The translations under genes and the position numbers were made by a program. This document shows positions 33,885 through 41,557 of a stretch of DNA of 43,571 nt, one piece after another; the first letter of the stretch is position 1, and each line of letters opens with the position of its first letter. The notes under the pieces are model-generated. The model was not told the origin of the DNA. It worked only from the letters and a program-made list of their open reading frames with translations, and did no database searches. This DNA comes from Flavobacteriaceae bacterium (GTDB taxonomy: Bacteria; Bacteroidota; Bacteroidia; Flavobacteriales; Flavobacteriaceae): the NCBI GenBank assembly GCA_022565635.1, contig JAIUMH010000009.1:1-43571 (forward strand), given 5' to 3'.

Positions 33885-34415
33885 ATGCGTAAATTAAAAA
33901 ATGCAGAATTAGACAGAAAATCAATAGAGGAGTTTAAAACAGCTAAAAAAACACCATTAATTGTGATTTTAGATAATGTACGAAGCTTGAATAATATTGG
34001 GTCTGTTTTTAGAACATCAGATGCTTTTTTAATAGAAAAAATATACCTGTGCGGTATAACTGCTACCCCACCCCACAAAGATATTAGAAAAACCGCTTTG
34101 GGTGCCAGTGAAAATGTAGCATGGGAATATGTAAAAGACACCCTTGCTCTAGTTGAAGAATTAAAACTAAAGAATATTAAAGTTGTGAGTATTGAGCAAG
34201 CAGAAAACTCTACATCTTTAGAAAAAATTGATATAAAACCTAATCAAAAACACGCATTGATTTTTGGTAATGAAGTAAAAGGAGTTTCTCAGCCTGTAGT
34301 TTCTGCTTCAGATGAAGTAGTAGAAATACCACAGGCAGGCGTTAAACACTCCTTAAACATATCTGTTTCAGTTGGGGTTTGTTTGTGGGAGTATTATAAA
34401 AAGCTTCATCTTTAA
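33885..34415 (+). CDS. SpoU/TrmH family RNA 2'-O-methyltransferase
   Basis: A 176-residue SPOUT methyltransferase. The three knot motifs are present: LDNVRSLNNIGSVFRTSDAF (motif 1 with the conserved Asn and Arg), ALIFGNEVKGVS (motif 2, GxExxG) and EIPQAGVKHSLNISVSVGVCLWEY (motif 3, P-SLN-S-A-). The length suits a catalytic domain without an extra RNA-binding domain, as in TrmL/TrmH-like enzymes. The target RNA (tRNA position 18 or 34, or rRNA) cannot be settled from sequence alone. The stop is one base away from the stop of the convergent thioredoxin-like gene. Confidence 0.9.
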   Translation: MRKLKNAELDRKSIEEFKTAKKTPLIVILDNVRSLNNIGSVFRTSDAFLIEKIYLCGITATPPHKDIRKTALGASENVAWEYVKDTLALVEELKLKNIKVVSIEQAENSTSLEKIDIKPNQKHALIFGNEVKGVSQPVVSASDEVVEIPQAGVKHSLNISVSVGVCLWEYYKKLHL

Positions 34416-34416
34416 G

Positions 34417-35787
34417 CTACTTCACATAGTGAGATATCCATGAATTTGCGTGATTAATATTTTTTGGTTTTAGCAAAAGTTTTCTGTCTTGGTCTAGCAA
34501 AAACATACTAGGTGTTGCATTTACATAATAATCTTCAACAGCTTTAGAATTCCATTTTTTTAAATCGCAAGTACTTATAAAATCAAATTGATGAGCAAAA
34601 TTTTGATAAGCTTTTAAATTGGTGTCTAAAGAAACAAGTACAACCTCAACGCCTTTCTCTTTCCATTCTTTGTAATAGTTATTAATTTCAGGAATTTCTT
34701 CTGTACAAGCCGGGCACCAACTTGATCCAAAAACAACTAATATATAATTAGAGTTTACATCAGATAACTTTTGAAGTTCATTTTCACCATTAAATATAGT
34801 ATTTGAAAAAAGAATATCAGCTACTTGATTTCCTTTTTTCATTTTTCTATACGTTTCAAGTTTTTTAGTTAAACTAGCATCAATTTCACATTCATTTTTT
34901 TCTAAAACATGAATGGCCAAATATTCTGAAGCTTGAAATAAACTACGTTGCTCCAACACATCAAAAAGATGACTAAAAGCCATATTGAATTTTAATTCAT
35001 CTCCTTCTAAGTTTTCTTGCATAGCATCAATAGAAATTTTCATTTCCTTAAAAACTTGTTCCAAACTACCAACTCCATTTTCTATTAACCAAAAGTGATT
35101 TTCAATAGCTTCTCTAAATAAACCACTCTTAAACAACCGCATGTCAGAATAGTCTAATCTTCTAAATTCTTCAATAGTTGATGGAATTAATTGAGGTTGT
35201 TGTTGTGCAATCATAGCAACATTACTTACTAATTTACGCTTTGGAATAAACCATTTAATGTATGAATTGGCAGGAAGATGGTTAATTAAGTCTTGGTTAG
35301 TTTGTTCAATTCTATTGATTTCTTTTTCAATCTGTTGACCTATTTTTTTGTTATTCCCTAATATTTTTTCATTTTCATACCTTTCTTGAAGAAATGACCA
35401 GGCACTTAGCACCTGCATTCGTTTAGGATATGCATTTGAATATGCAAAAAATGCTTTGTTTTCTTCACCTTCCAATACCTGAATAGTTGAGTAATCAGAG
35501 AAATCATTTCCTTTAAAGTATATTTTTTCATCGGATAAAGCAATTAGTAAATTTTGTTCTTGATTAGGAAGGCTTAAATAGCCCATCCCTTCAATATTCT
35601 CATCTAAATTAATTTGAACTTTTCCTTCAGCATCAAATGTATATTGTGCAAGTGGAATAACATCCATCCCCTCAAAAGTATAAATCTGTAGTTCTTGATT
35701 TGAAAGTTTTTGAAAATCCAATTGAATTTCTTGGGCTAGAAGAAAAAAAGGCATAAATAAGGATAAAGCGAAAAGTTGTTTATTCAT
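34417..35787 (-). CDS. Exported TlpA-like thioredoxin-domain protein
   Basis: A 456-residue protein with signal peptide MNKQLFALSLFMPFFLLAQ. Residues about 20-320 form an N-terminal region of beta strands (20-110) then helices, like the DUF4369-type and helical domains fused to TlpA proteins in Bacteroidota. Residues about 322-456 are a TlpA/ResA-like thioredoxin fold with active-site WCPAC (Cys358, Cys361) and cis-Pro426 (NATPSMFLL). It probably reduces or isomerises disulfides in the periplasm or supports cytochrome maturation. It is transcribed alone from a TATATTTG -7 element at 35798-35805. Confidence 0.85.
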   Translation of the reverse strand: MNKQLFALSLFMPFFLLAQEIQLDFQKLSNQELQIYTFEGMDVIPLAQYTFDAEGKVQINLDENIEGMGYLSLPNQEQNLLIALSDEKIYFKGNDFSDYSTIQVLEGEENKAFFAYSNAYPKRMQVLSAWSFLQERYENEKILGNNKKIGQQIEKEINRIEQTNQDLINHLPANSYIKWFIPKRKLVSNVAMIAQQQPQLIPSTIEEFRRLDYSDMRLFKSGLFREAIENHFWLIENGVGSLEQVFKEMKISIDAMQENLEGDELKFNMAFSHLFDVLEQRSLFQASEYLAIHVLEKNECEIDASLTKKLETYRKMKKGNQVADILFSNTIFNGENELQKLSDVNSNYILVVFGSSWCPACTEEIPEINNYYKEWKEKGVEVVLVSLDTNLKAYQNFAHQFDFISTCDLKKWNSKAVEDYYVNATPSMFLLDQDRKLLLKPKNINHANSWISHYVK

Positions 35788-35797
35788 CTTTTTTCTA

Positions 35798-35805
35798 CAA
35801 ATATA
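35798..35805 (-). promoter_or_regulatory. -7 promoter element for the TlpA-like gene
   Basis: Minus strand TATATTTG, exact TAnnTTTG, 10 bases before the ATG at 35787, which implies a very short leader. No TTG at N19. Confidence 0.5.
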
Positions 35806-35874
35806 ATTACTTTAACATGAAATAAAAAACAGCTACACTAGGTTGTAATAAGAAAAAAGGGTGGTGTTGATGCT

Positions 35875-36100
35875 ATACTGAATAAAACGGAAGGCATCTT
35901 GCACATTACTTTACCAGCCCCACAAATTATGATATTAGTTTTGAAAATTTAACTGGTAACTGATTTCTAAACAACCTAAACATAAATTGAAAGAAAAATA
36001 CAAACTTAAACCAAATGCTGTTTAGTAAGCTTCAACCTATGAAAACCAATCTTTTTTAGTAAAAACAAGTGGTGAGAACCTCTTGTTGATGAAGTTATGA
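35875..36100 (+). pseudogene. Decayed T9SS type A sorting domain (3' end of a lost cargo gene)
   Basis: Read across frames, pieces line up in the order expected of a type A CTD. ILNKTEGILHITLPAP (35875-35922) resembles YPNPTxGxLxIxL. TNYDISFENLTG (35922-35957) resembles the central strand and NLxG turn. LISKQPKHKLKEKYKLKPNAV (35960-36022) follows in a third frame. FSKLQPMKTNLF (36021-36056) and LVKTSGENLLLMKL then stop (36056-36100) resemble the closing LSxLxxGxYxVKxxxGE...KKL. At least four frame changes separate them, so it is dead. No upstream part of the gene is recognisable in the 80 bases before the next gene. This is an inference from pattern. Confidence 0.55.
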
Positions 36101-36530
36101 AAACGAAGACCCAAGCGGAATAAAGTTTAGTAGTACCTCAACATACACAAGTTATAACTGGCTTTAAAAAGGTTGAGCTTATGGAAATATCTTGTGTGAG
36201 GTTTGGGCATAACGTTCAGTACGCTACAAGATGAGTAGCCACTTAAAATATACAAGATATTAAATACCGTTCGCAGTCAGTACCATTTTCCTAAAACTCT
36301 TTAAGTCTACTTTCCGTAATTATTCGTTTCATTAATCAAAGAAAAAGGAGTGAAATACAACAAGTTTTTTAAAACAGAACTATAGACAAGTTTATAATCA
36401 AGAGTAAAATCTCCTATTGAAAATGATACCACACCTCACTACTATTACTAATACGCTTTAAAATTAACTTTCTTAAAATCTTAGCACATTTTTCTGTTTT
36501 TAATTCCGACTTTTGAATTATTTTTAAGCT

Positions 36531-37211
36531 ATGAGTCAAGTTGTAACATTAAGCATATTCAAATACAGAGGATTTCAATCAAAAGCTTGGGCTTTTGGCA
36601 TGATGCAGTTTGCTCATCACTACCTCAAAAAGGCAGAAGGATGTGATTTTTATAAGCTTTTAGGAAGCGGTAAAGAAGGATTTAACCCTCTTCCAGACTG
36701 GTCTGTTTATTCAGTTTTACAAGTATGGAAAAATGAAGCAGTAGCTAATGATTTTATTCAAAATAGTCAGTTGTTTAAAAATTACCTGAAACATTCATCT
36801 TCTCACACAATATTATACATGAAAAGTATTCAAGCAAGAGGCCAATGGTCAGGTAGTAATCCTTTTAAAATGCATGATATAGAAGTAAAGGATAAAAAAA
36901 TTGCCGTCATTACCCGAGCTAGTATAAAATGGAGCAAGTTATTTACTTTTTGGAAGTTTGTACCTGAATCTCAAAAACCTTTGTCCAATGCAAAAGGTTT
37001 GTGTTATACAAAGGGATTTGGCGAGGTTCCTTTTAAAGAAATGGCAACCTTTAGTATATGGAACTCAAAAGATGACTTATTTAATTTTGCCTACCAGAGT
37101 AAAGAGCACGTAGAAGCCATAAAGAAAACAAGAAGTATAGATTGGTACTCTGAAGAAATGTTTAGCCGTTTTGTAATTGATAAAAAAATTGGAAATTTTA
37201 TTCCGTTTTAA
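36531..37211 (+). CDS. Spheroidene monooxygenase (CrtA)-like protein
   Basis: A 226-residue protein that resembles the CrtA family: SKAWAFGMMQFAHHYLKKAEGCDFYKLLGSG near the start, WSVYSVLQVW in the middle (family pattern W-VYa-LavW), and SIDWYSEEMFSRF at the end (family pattern WY-EelFaRF). CrtA oxygenates acyclic carotenoids in purple bacteria; many Bacteroidota homologues are annotated only by similarity and may have another substrate. No other carotenoid gene is in the window except idi, 30 kb away. The ABC ATPase gene follows after 135 bases with its own promoter element, so the two are not clearly one operon. Upstream GACTTTTG (36508-36515) is a weak -7. Confidence 0.65.
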   Translation: MSQVVTLSIFKYRGFQSKAWAFGMMQFAHHYLKKAEGCDFYKLLGSGKEGFNPLPDWSVYSVLQVWKNEAVANDFIQNSQLFKNYLKHSSSHTILYMKSIQARGQWSGSNPFKMHDIEVKDKKIAVITRASIKWSKLFTFWKFVPESQKPLSNAKGLCYTKGFGEVPFKEMATFSIWNSKDDLFNFAYQSKEHVEAIKKTRSIDWYSEEMFSRFVIDKKIGNFIPF

Positions 37212-37325
37212 ATGAAACAATACAAAGGTTTAGACCCTGTATTCAATTTTGATTGAAAAGTAATTGAATTTTTAAAAAACATCATTTAATTAATTTTAAT
37301 TCCTCTTTTATAGAGGTAGTTTTTA

Positions 37326-37333
37326 TATTTTTG
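37326..37333 (+). promoter_or_regulatory. -7 promoter element for the ABC ATPase gene
   Basis: TATTTTTG, exact TAnnTTTG, only 13 bases before the TTG start at 37347. If used, the leader would be about 6-7 bases. Confidence 0.5.
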
Positions 37334-37346
37334 AAAAAACAAAAAT

Positions 37347-38141
37347 TTGATTTTAAAAACCATAGATTTAAGCGTTGGTTACAAAGACTTCAAACCTCCA
37401 AAAACCATACTTTCTTCAGTAAATATTGCTATTGAAAAAGGTAAAATGGTAGCTATAATTGGAGTTAATGGTTCTGGAAAATCAACTTTGCTTAGAAGCC
37501 TAACAGGCGTTCAAGACAGGCTTAATGGCGAAATTTATATTCAAGACACAGAGATAAAACAGTTAAGCGATAAAGAATTAGCCGCTCAAATAAGCTTGGT
37601 ATTAACCCATCAACCTATTTCTAAAAATTTAAGTGTTTATGAGTTAGTGAGCTTGGGTAGGCATCCTTACACGAATTGGTTGGGGGTGAATTCTACACAA
37701 GACAAGAAACAGGTTTTGAGTGCTTTGCAACAGGTGGGCTTACAAGACCTTAAAAATAAAAAATGTGATGAATTAAGTGATGGTCAGTTACAAAAAGTGC
37801 TTCTAGCAAGAGCCATTGCTCAAGATACTCCACTCATTGTTCTAGATGAACCAACAACGCATTTAGACATGTACCATAAAGCTCAGGTGCTTCATCTTTT
37901 AAAAAATGTCTGTATAAACACTAAAAAAACAGTTGTTTTTGCATCTCATGAAATCAATTTAGCCATTCAACTTTGTGATGAAATTATTTTAATTCATAAA
38001 GATCAGGTAATTCAAGGAAGTCCGGAGCAACTAGCTGAATCTGGAGCCTTCAACAAAATGTTTCCAAAAGATTTAATAGAATTTGATTCACTAAGCAAAA
38101 GCTTTAAAGTTGCAAAAATACGGACTGATAAGTATCAGTAA
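37347..38141 (+). CDS. FecE/BtuD-type ABC transporter ATPase, TTG start
   Basis: A 264-residue ATPase of the iron-siderophore/haem/cobalamin importer class: Walker A GVNGSGKST (39-47), Q-loop LTHQPISKNLSVYELVSLGRHPYTNW (typical of this class), signature LSDGQLQKV, Walker B PLIVLDEPTTHLD and H-loop FASHEI. No in-frame ATG precedes Met33, which lies just before Walker A; a stop at 37332 closes the frame upstream. The TTG at 37347 gives the expected MILKTIDLSVGYK start, so I use it. No permease or binding protein gene is adjacent; the partners must be elsewhere or the ATPase is an orphan. A weak hairpin (38169-38182) follows the stop. Confidence 0.85.
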   Translation: MILKTIDLSVGYKDFKPPKTILSSVNIAIEKGKMVAIIGVNGSGKSTLLRSLTGVQDRLNGEIYIQDTEIKQLSDKELAAQISLVLTHQPISKNLSVYELVSLGRHPYTNWLGVNSTQDKKQVLSALQQVGLQDLKNKKCDELSDGQLQKVLLARAIAQDTPLIVLDEPTTHLDMYHKAQVLHLLKNVCINTKKTVVFASHEINLAIQLCDEIILIHKDQVIQGSPEQLAESGAFNKMFPKDLIEFDSLSKSFKVAKIRTDKYQ

Positions 38142-38214
38142 AATCAATATTTCTTATCATTTTTCATGCTTAGCTTTCTAAGTTTTTATAGTTTTATAGA
38201 ATAAAATAAAAACT

Positions 38215-38964
38215 ATGATACTTAAAAATAAAGTTGCCATTATTACTGGAGCAAGCAGTGGAATTGGTAAAGCTACAGCAGAATTATTTGTAAAAGAAGG
38301 TGCAATGCTTGTTCTTTCGGACATTAATGAAAAAGACGGAAAAGCTTTACAAGAAAAACTGAACAAAGTGGAAAAGAAAGTTGTTTTTTTGAAAGCTGAT
38401 GTAGGTCAAGAGGAAGATCACATCAAGCTAGTTAATTTAGCTTTAAGCGAATTTGGAAAACTAGATATTGCAGTAAACAATGCTGGAATTGGAGGTCCAC
38501 AAGCAAAAACGGGTAATTATCCAACCGATGGATGGCTTAATGTAATAAATATCAATTTAAATGGTGTTTTTTATGGAATGAAACATCAAATTCAAGCCAT
38601 GCAAAAAAATGGAAAAGGGAGCATTGTGAATATTTCCTCCATTTTAGGAAGTGTTGGCACACAACAATCTCCTGCTTATGTCACAGCAAAACACGGCATG
38701 AATGGACTAACTAAAGCCGCTGCTTTAGAGCATGCTGAGGATTTAATTAGGGTAAATTCTGTTGGTCCAGGCTATATCAAAACTCCCTTGCTGGATAATA
38801 ATTTAGATGAAGCAACCTTAGAAATGCTTAAAAAAATGCACGCACTTCAACGCTTAGGTAAATCTGAAGAAGTAGCAGAACTTATCTTGTGGTTAGCGAG
38901 TGATAAAGCTTCCTTTGTTACTGGATCTTATCACCCGGTTGATGGTGGTTACTTGGCTCAATAA
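38215..38964 (+). CDS. Short-chain dehydrogenase/reductase
   Basis: A 249-residue classical SDR. The cofactor motif TGASSGIG is at residues 11-18, with Asp36 after the second strand (LVLSDINE) favouring NAD(H). NNAG is present, the catalytic tetrad Ser142 (NISS), Tyr155 and Lys159 (AYVTAKHG) is complete, and PGYIKTPL and the C-terminal SFVTGSYHPVDGGYLAQ are typical. Such proteins are often labelled glucose 1-dehydrogenase or 3-oxoacyl-ACP reductase-like; the substrate is open. Length is standard. It lies 73 bases after the ABC ATPase gene without a clear promoter, so read-through is possible. Likely terminator at 39018-39055. Confidence 0.9.
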   Translation: MILKNKVAIITGASSGIGKATAELFVKEGAMLVLSDINEKDGKALQEKLNKVEKKVVFLKADVGQEEDHIKLVNLALSEFGKLDIAVNNAGIGGPQAKTGNYPTDGWLNVININLNGVFYGMKHQIQAMQKNGKGSIVNISSILGSVGTQQSPAYVTAKHGMNGLTKAAALEHAEDLIRVNSVGPGYIKTPLLDNNLDEATLEMLKKMHALQRLGKSEEVAELILWLASDKASFVTGSYHPVDGGYLAQ

Positions 38965-39017
38965 CTCAAAAATTGAATAGTGTTGAACCTAACTTACTGC
39001 TTTGTTGAAGCATAGAA

Positions 39018-39055
39018 CGAATAATTGAAATTTAAAACTTCAATTATTCGTTATT
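39018..39055 (+). terminator. Terminator hairpin overlapping the 3' end of the acyltransferase gene
   Basis: CGAATAATTGAA and TTCAATTATTCG are perfect 12-bp arms around a 9-base loop, followed by TTATTT. The right arm covers the stop codon of the convergent acyltransferase gene (39044-39046). It serves the SDR gene on the plus strand. Confidence 0.55.
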
Positions 39056-39874
39056 TACATCTTTACTTGGGTCGTAACTATATCTTCTTTGCTCATTTAG
39101 ACGTTCAGCAGCTTCAAGTTCTTCTTTTGAAATAACTTTTAAGAAAGAAGGATGTTGCTCAATAGCGTATTGAAGCTTTTCTGTTATTTCTTCTATACTT
39201 TCATTTTCATAATCAATTTCCATAGGCTCTTTAATCACCATAGATTGAAGAATACCTCTCTTCTTTATACTTAGTCCTTTTTTGTCAAAAGACCTTCTAA
39301 AACCATCAATAACAATAGGTATTACAATAGGTTTCTGATTTTTTATGATGTAAGCTGTTCCTTTTCTTATAGGCTTCCAAGGGGTGGTTGTTCCTTGAGG
39401 AAAAGTAATTAACCAACCATCATTTAAAGCTTTTTTTATACTTGTAATATCACTCATTTTTACTTGCCTGTTCACTTCTTTTCCTCCGGCTCTCCATGTT
39501 CTATCAATACTCACCGAACCAGCATAAGCAAAAATTTTGGGCACCAATCCTTTTTTCATGGTTTCTCTAGCAGCTACATAGTATAAATTTAATTTAGGAT
39601 CCCATAAGTAACCAACATTTTTAATGTTATCAATCCTCCCACTTAAGCTTGCATTAAACACATGATACATGGCCACTACATCAGCAAAATAAGTTTGATG
39701 GTTAGAAACAAAAAGCACATTGTTATCTGGGAGGTTTCTCAAAATCTCAGACCCTTCAATTTGTAACTGATTAAAACCTCTATACCTTCTATGGGTTAAA
39801 ACTCCCATAACTCGTATTATCCACTTTTTTAAAAACAAATAATGTCCAAACGGATTTTTTTTAAATAACCCCAT
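39044..39874 (-). CDS. PlsC-type 1-acyl-glycerol-3-phosphate acyltransferase
   Basis: A 276-residue lysophospholipid acyltransferase-family protein. The catalytic NHxxxxD motif is SNHQTYFAD (His59, Asp65), and the phosphate-binding block is ITFPQGTTTPW (usual FPEGT, here with Gln). IPIVIDGFRR gives the fourth family block. A basic, hydrophobic N-terminus (about 8-30) suggests membrane association. It would acylate lysophosphatidate or a related lipid; the Gln in place of Glu in FPEGT is a variant that could shift specificity. The promoter at 39897-39926 is an exact consensus match. Confidence 0.85.
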   Translation of the reverse strand: MGLFKKNPFGHYLFLKKWIIRVMGVLTHRRYRGFNQLQIEGSEILRNLPDNNVLFVSNHQTYFADVVAMYHVFNASLSGRIDNIKNVGYLWDPKLNLYYVAARETMKKGLVPKIFAYAGSVSIDRTWRAGGKEVNRQVKMSDITSIKKALNDGWLITFPQGTTTPWKPIRKGTAYIIKNQKPIVIPIVIDGFRRSFDKKGLSIKKRGILQSMVIKEPMEIDYENESIEEITEKLQYAIEQHPSFLKVISKEELEAAERLNEQRRYSYDPSKDVNNE

Positions 39875-39896
39875 TTATATAGCATATTTAGGTGTG

Positions 39897-39926
39897 CAAA
39901 AGTAAGTAAAAATTAACGTTGGTCAA
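39897..39926 (-). promoter_or_regulatory. Promoter TTG-N19-TACTTTTG for the acyltransferase gene
   Basis: Minus strand TTG (39926-39924), 19-base spacer, TACTTTTG (39904-39897), 22 bases before the ATG at 39874. Exact consensus. Confidence 0.75.
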
Positions 39927-39977
39927 CTATCCGTTGCTAATAATAGCATGTTTTACTCATCATCTGTTAAGCAGTTC

Positions 39978-40631
39978 TTATTTTTTATCTTCTTCAATTT
40001 TTTTAATAAATTCTTTTAATTCACTCAAAACCATAGCTGTTGCACCCCAAATAATTTGATTTTGCAAATAAAAACAGGTTACTTTTGTAGCTGGCATATA
40101 AGCAGAAGAAACCTCTTTTAATTGTACATGTTCATCGGCCAATAAATCACTAAGTTCAATTTCTATAATTTCTTCTACTTCAGTTTCTTGAGGAACAAAA
40201 TCTGGTGTAAATTCACAAATCCCTAAAAAGGGATAAACTAAAAAATTTGAAGGAGGTATGTACAGAGGAGTAAGTTTTTTTAAAACGCAAATTTCATTTT
40301 TATTCACACCTATTTCTTCTTCTGTTTCTCTTAAAGCTGTACATTCTGTATCGGGATCATTATCTTCAAAAGCGCCTCCTGGCAAACCTATTTGATTGGA
40401 GTGTACACCTGGATATTTGTTTCTTCTAATTAAAACTAATTGCACTTGATGATTAGAATTTGGGTATAATAAAACCATCACCGATGCAACTTTTGCATCT
40501 AAGGTAGAAAAATCTAATTTTTGCAACTCACTCCGTCTGCTTTCATGCGTCATAATTGCATGCGCTTCTCTTCCTGGTAGTGTATTTTTTCTTATTTTAG
40601 CCTCCAAATTTTTAAGATATGAAAAGTCCAT
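39978..40631 (-). CDS. CoA pyrophosphatase-type Nudix hydrolase
   Basis: A 217-residue Nudix protein. HSNQIGLPGGAFEDNDPD leads into the Nudix box GGAFEDNDPDTECTALRETEEEIGV. The preceding HxxQIxxPGG and the AxRExxEEIG helix are the pattern of NUDT7/8-like CoA pyrophosphatases, which cleave CoA to phosphopantetheine and 3',5'-ADP. LTPLYIPPSNFLVYPFLG is the downstream family block. The start at 40631 is kept because the N-terminus (YLKNLEAKIRKNTLPGREAH) fits the family; it overlaps the divergent cyclophilin gene by 13 bases. Confidence 0.88.
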   Translation of the reverse strand: MDFSYLKNLEAKIRKNTLPGREAHAIMTHESRRSELQKLDFSTLDAKVASVMVLLYPNSNHQVQLVLIRRNKYPGVHSNQIGLPGGAFEDNDPDTECTALRETEEEIGVNKNEICVLKKLTPLYIPPSNFLVYPFLGICEFTPDFVPQETEVEEIIEIELSDLLADEHVQLKEVSSAYMPATKVTCFYLQNQIIWGATAMVLSELKEFIKKIEEDKK

Positions 40632-41368
40632 TGAGATATTTAAGTTTTATAGTTTTAGCTTTACTATTTATTGCTTGTCAGGGCGAAGATAAATCGAAAA
40701 AATCAAACGCTAAAGATAGTGTTGATAAAGAACAGCCAAAAGGGGTTCAAGAATCTTCCTTGCCTGAGGTAAAAATTCCAACGAATGGTACAGAAGTGGT
40801 TGATGTTTCGCATATTGAAACACTAACCCAAGAAGAGTTAATTCCGTTTTTGACCAAATATGAAAAAAGAAATGCAGAAACAATGGCTAAAATTTCAACC
40901 GAATTTGGCGACATAGAGATTCAGCTGTATGCAGGACCAAGATTGCATCGGTTAAATTTTGTTCGACTTGCCAAACTCGGATATTTTAATACAACTTGCT
41001 TTCATAGAGTAGCAGAAAACTTTGTAATACAAGGAGGAAACTCAGATCAAGTAGCCACCTCTCAAATGCGAAAAAAAATTGGTAATTACCTAATTCCAAA
41101 TGAGTTTAAACCAATCCATCGGCATAAATATGGTGCTGTTGCTGCCGCTAAATTTTCTCAGCAAAATGTAAGTAATGCTTCCTCTCCTTTTGAATTTTAT
41201 ATAGTTACTAAAGAAGACGGGGCGCATCACTTAGACGAAGATCATACTGTTTTTGGTAGAGTAGTTTCTGGTATGGATGTGGCTGAAAAGATTTCCTCTG
41301 TTGAAGTAGATGGTAGCGAATGGCCTATTTCAGATATTTGCATTGAGGTTGAAGTGTACAAACCTTAA
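40619..41368 (+). CDS. Cyclophilin-type peptidyl-prolyl isomerase lipoprotein
   Basis: A 249-residue lipoprotein: signal peptide with lipobox FIAC (Cys20), a Lys/Ser/Glu-rich linker (about 21-60), then a cyclophilin domain (about 95-249). The domain shows ISTEFGDIEIQLYAG, the catalytic Arg in FHRVAENFVIQGG, GAVAAAKFS, SSPFEFYIV and HLDEDHTVFGRVVSGMDV. It should assist folding of exported proteins at a membrane in the periplasm or at the surface. This ATG is the only one that retains the signal peptide; an in-frame stop lies 6 bases upstream. The first 13 bases overlap the start of the divergent Nudix gene. Confidence 0.88.
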   Translation: MKSPLRYLSFIVLALLFIACQGEDKSKKSNAKDSVDKEQPKGVQESSLPEVKIPTNGTEVVDVSHIETLTQEELIPFLTKYEKRNAETMAKISTEFGDIEIQLYAGPRLHRLNFVRLAKLGYFNTTCFHRVAENFVIQGGNSDQVATSQMRKKIGNYLIPNEFKPIHRHKYGAVAAAKFSQQNVSNASSPFEFYIVTKEDGAHHLDEDHTVFGRVVSGMDVAEKISSVEVDGSEWPISDICIEVEVYKP

Positions 41369-41458
41369 ACAAGAACTCACTTGAAGGAAATTTAGCTTTT
41401 GCATAAACATTTTAAAAATCCTAAATTCTCAATAAAGTTCAAAAACTAAAGAACAGAT

Positions 41459-41491
41459 TTGATGGAATAGAAATTTAAAATCATATTTTTG
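41459..41491 (+). promoter_or_regulatory. Candidate promoter for gcvT
   Basis: TTG (41459-41461), 22-base spacer, TATTTTTG (41484-41491). The -7 is exact; the spacer is long. It implies a leader of about 60 bases that would include the inverted repeat at 41514-41538. A second near -7 (TATCTTTTG, 41525-41533) lies inside that repeat. Confidence 0.45.
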
Positions 41492-41513
41492 TGAATTATT
41501 GAATATAATCCTT

Positions 41514-41538
41514 TTTCACATCGATATCTTTTGTGAAA
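41514..41538. promoter_or_regulatory. Inverted repeat upstream of gcvT
   Basis: TTTCACA-N11-TGTGAAA, perfect 7-bp arms, ending 19 bases before the gcvT ATG. It could be an operator or a leader hairpin; no riboswitch structure was recognised. Confidence 0.4.
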
Positions 41539-41557
41539 TTTTAATTGTTAAAGACAC

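Larger units (their letters stand above)
35788..36530. other. 743-base gap with a gene relic
   Basis: The longest gap in the window. Its first part holds the -7 element for the thioredoxin gene. 35875-36100 carries what I read as a decayed T9SS type A sorting domain (separate entry). From 36101 to 36530 all frames are short. Fragments such as NEDPSGIKFSSTSTYTSYNW (about 36105-36170) look coding-like but have no start and no family. No RNA gene was recognised. Confidence 0.5.

Noticed and set aside
36200-36300. Integron attC site around GCATAACGTTCAG
   Set aside because: The core patterns GTTRRRY and RYYYAAC are not met, and no integrase is in the window.
38169-38182. CTTAG/CTAAG hairpin followed by TTTTT after the ABC ATPase gene
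   Set aside because: Only 5 bp of stem; possible weak terminator, left out of the feature list and mentioned in the gene entry.
41369-41557. Glycine riboswitch upstream of gcvT
   Set aside because: The leader is short and AT-rich and lacks the paired aptamer structure; only an inverted repeat was seen.
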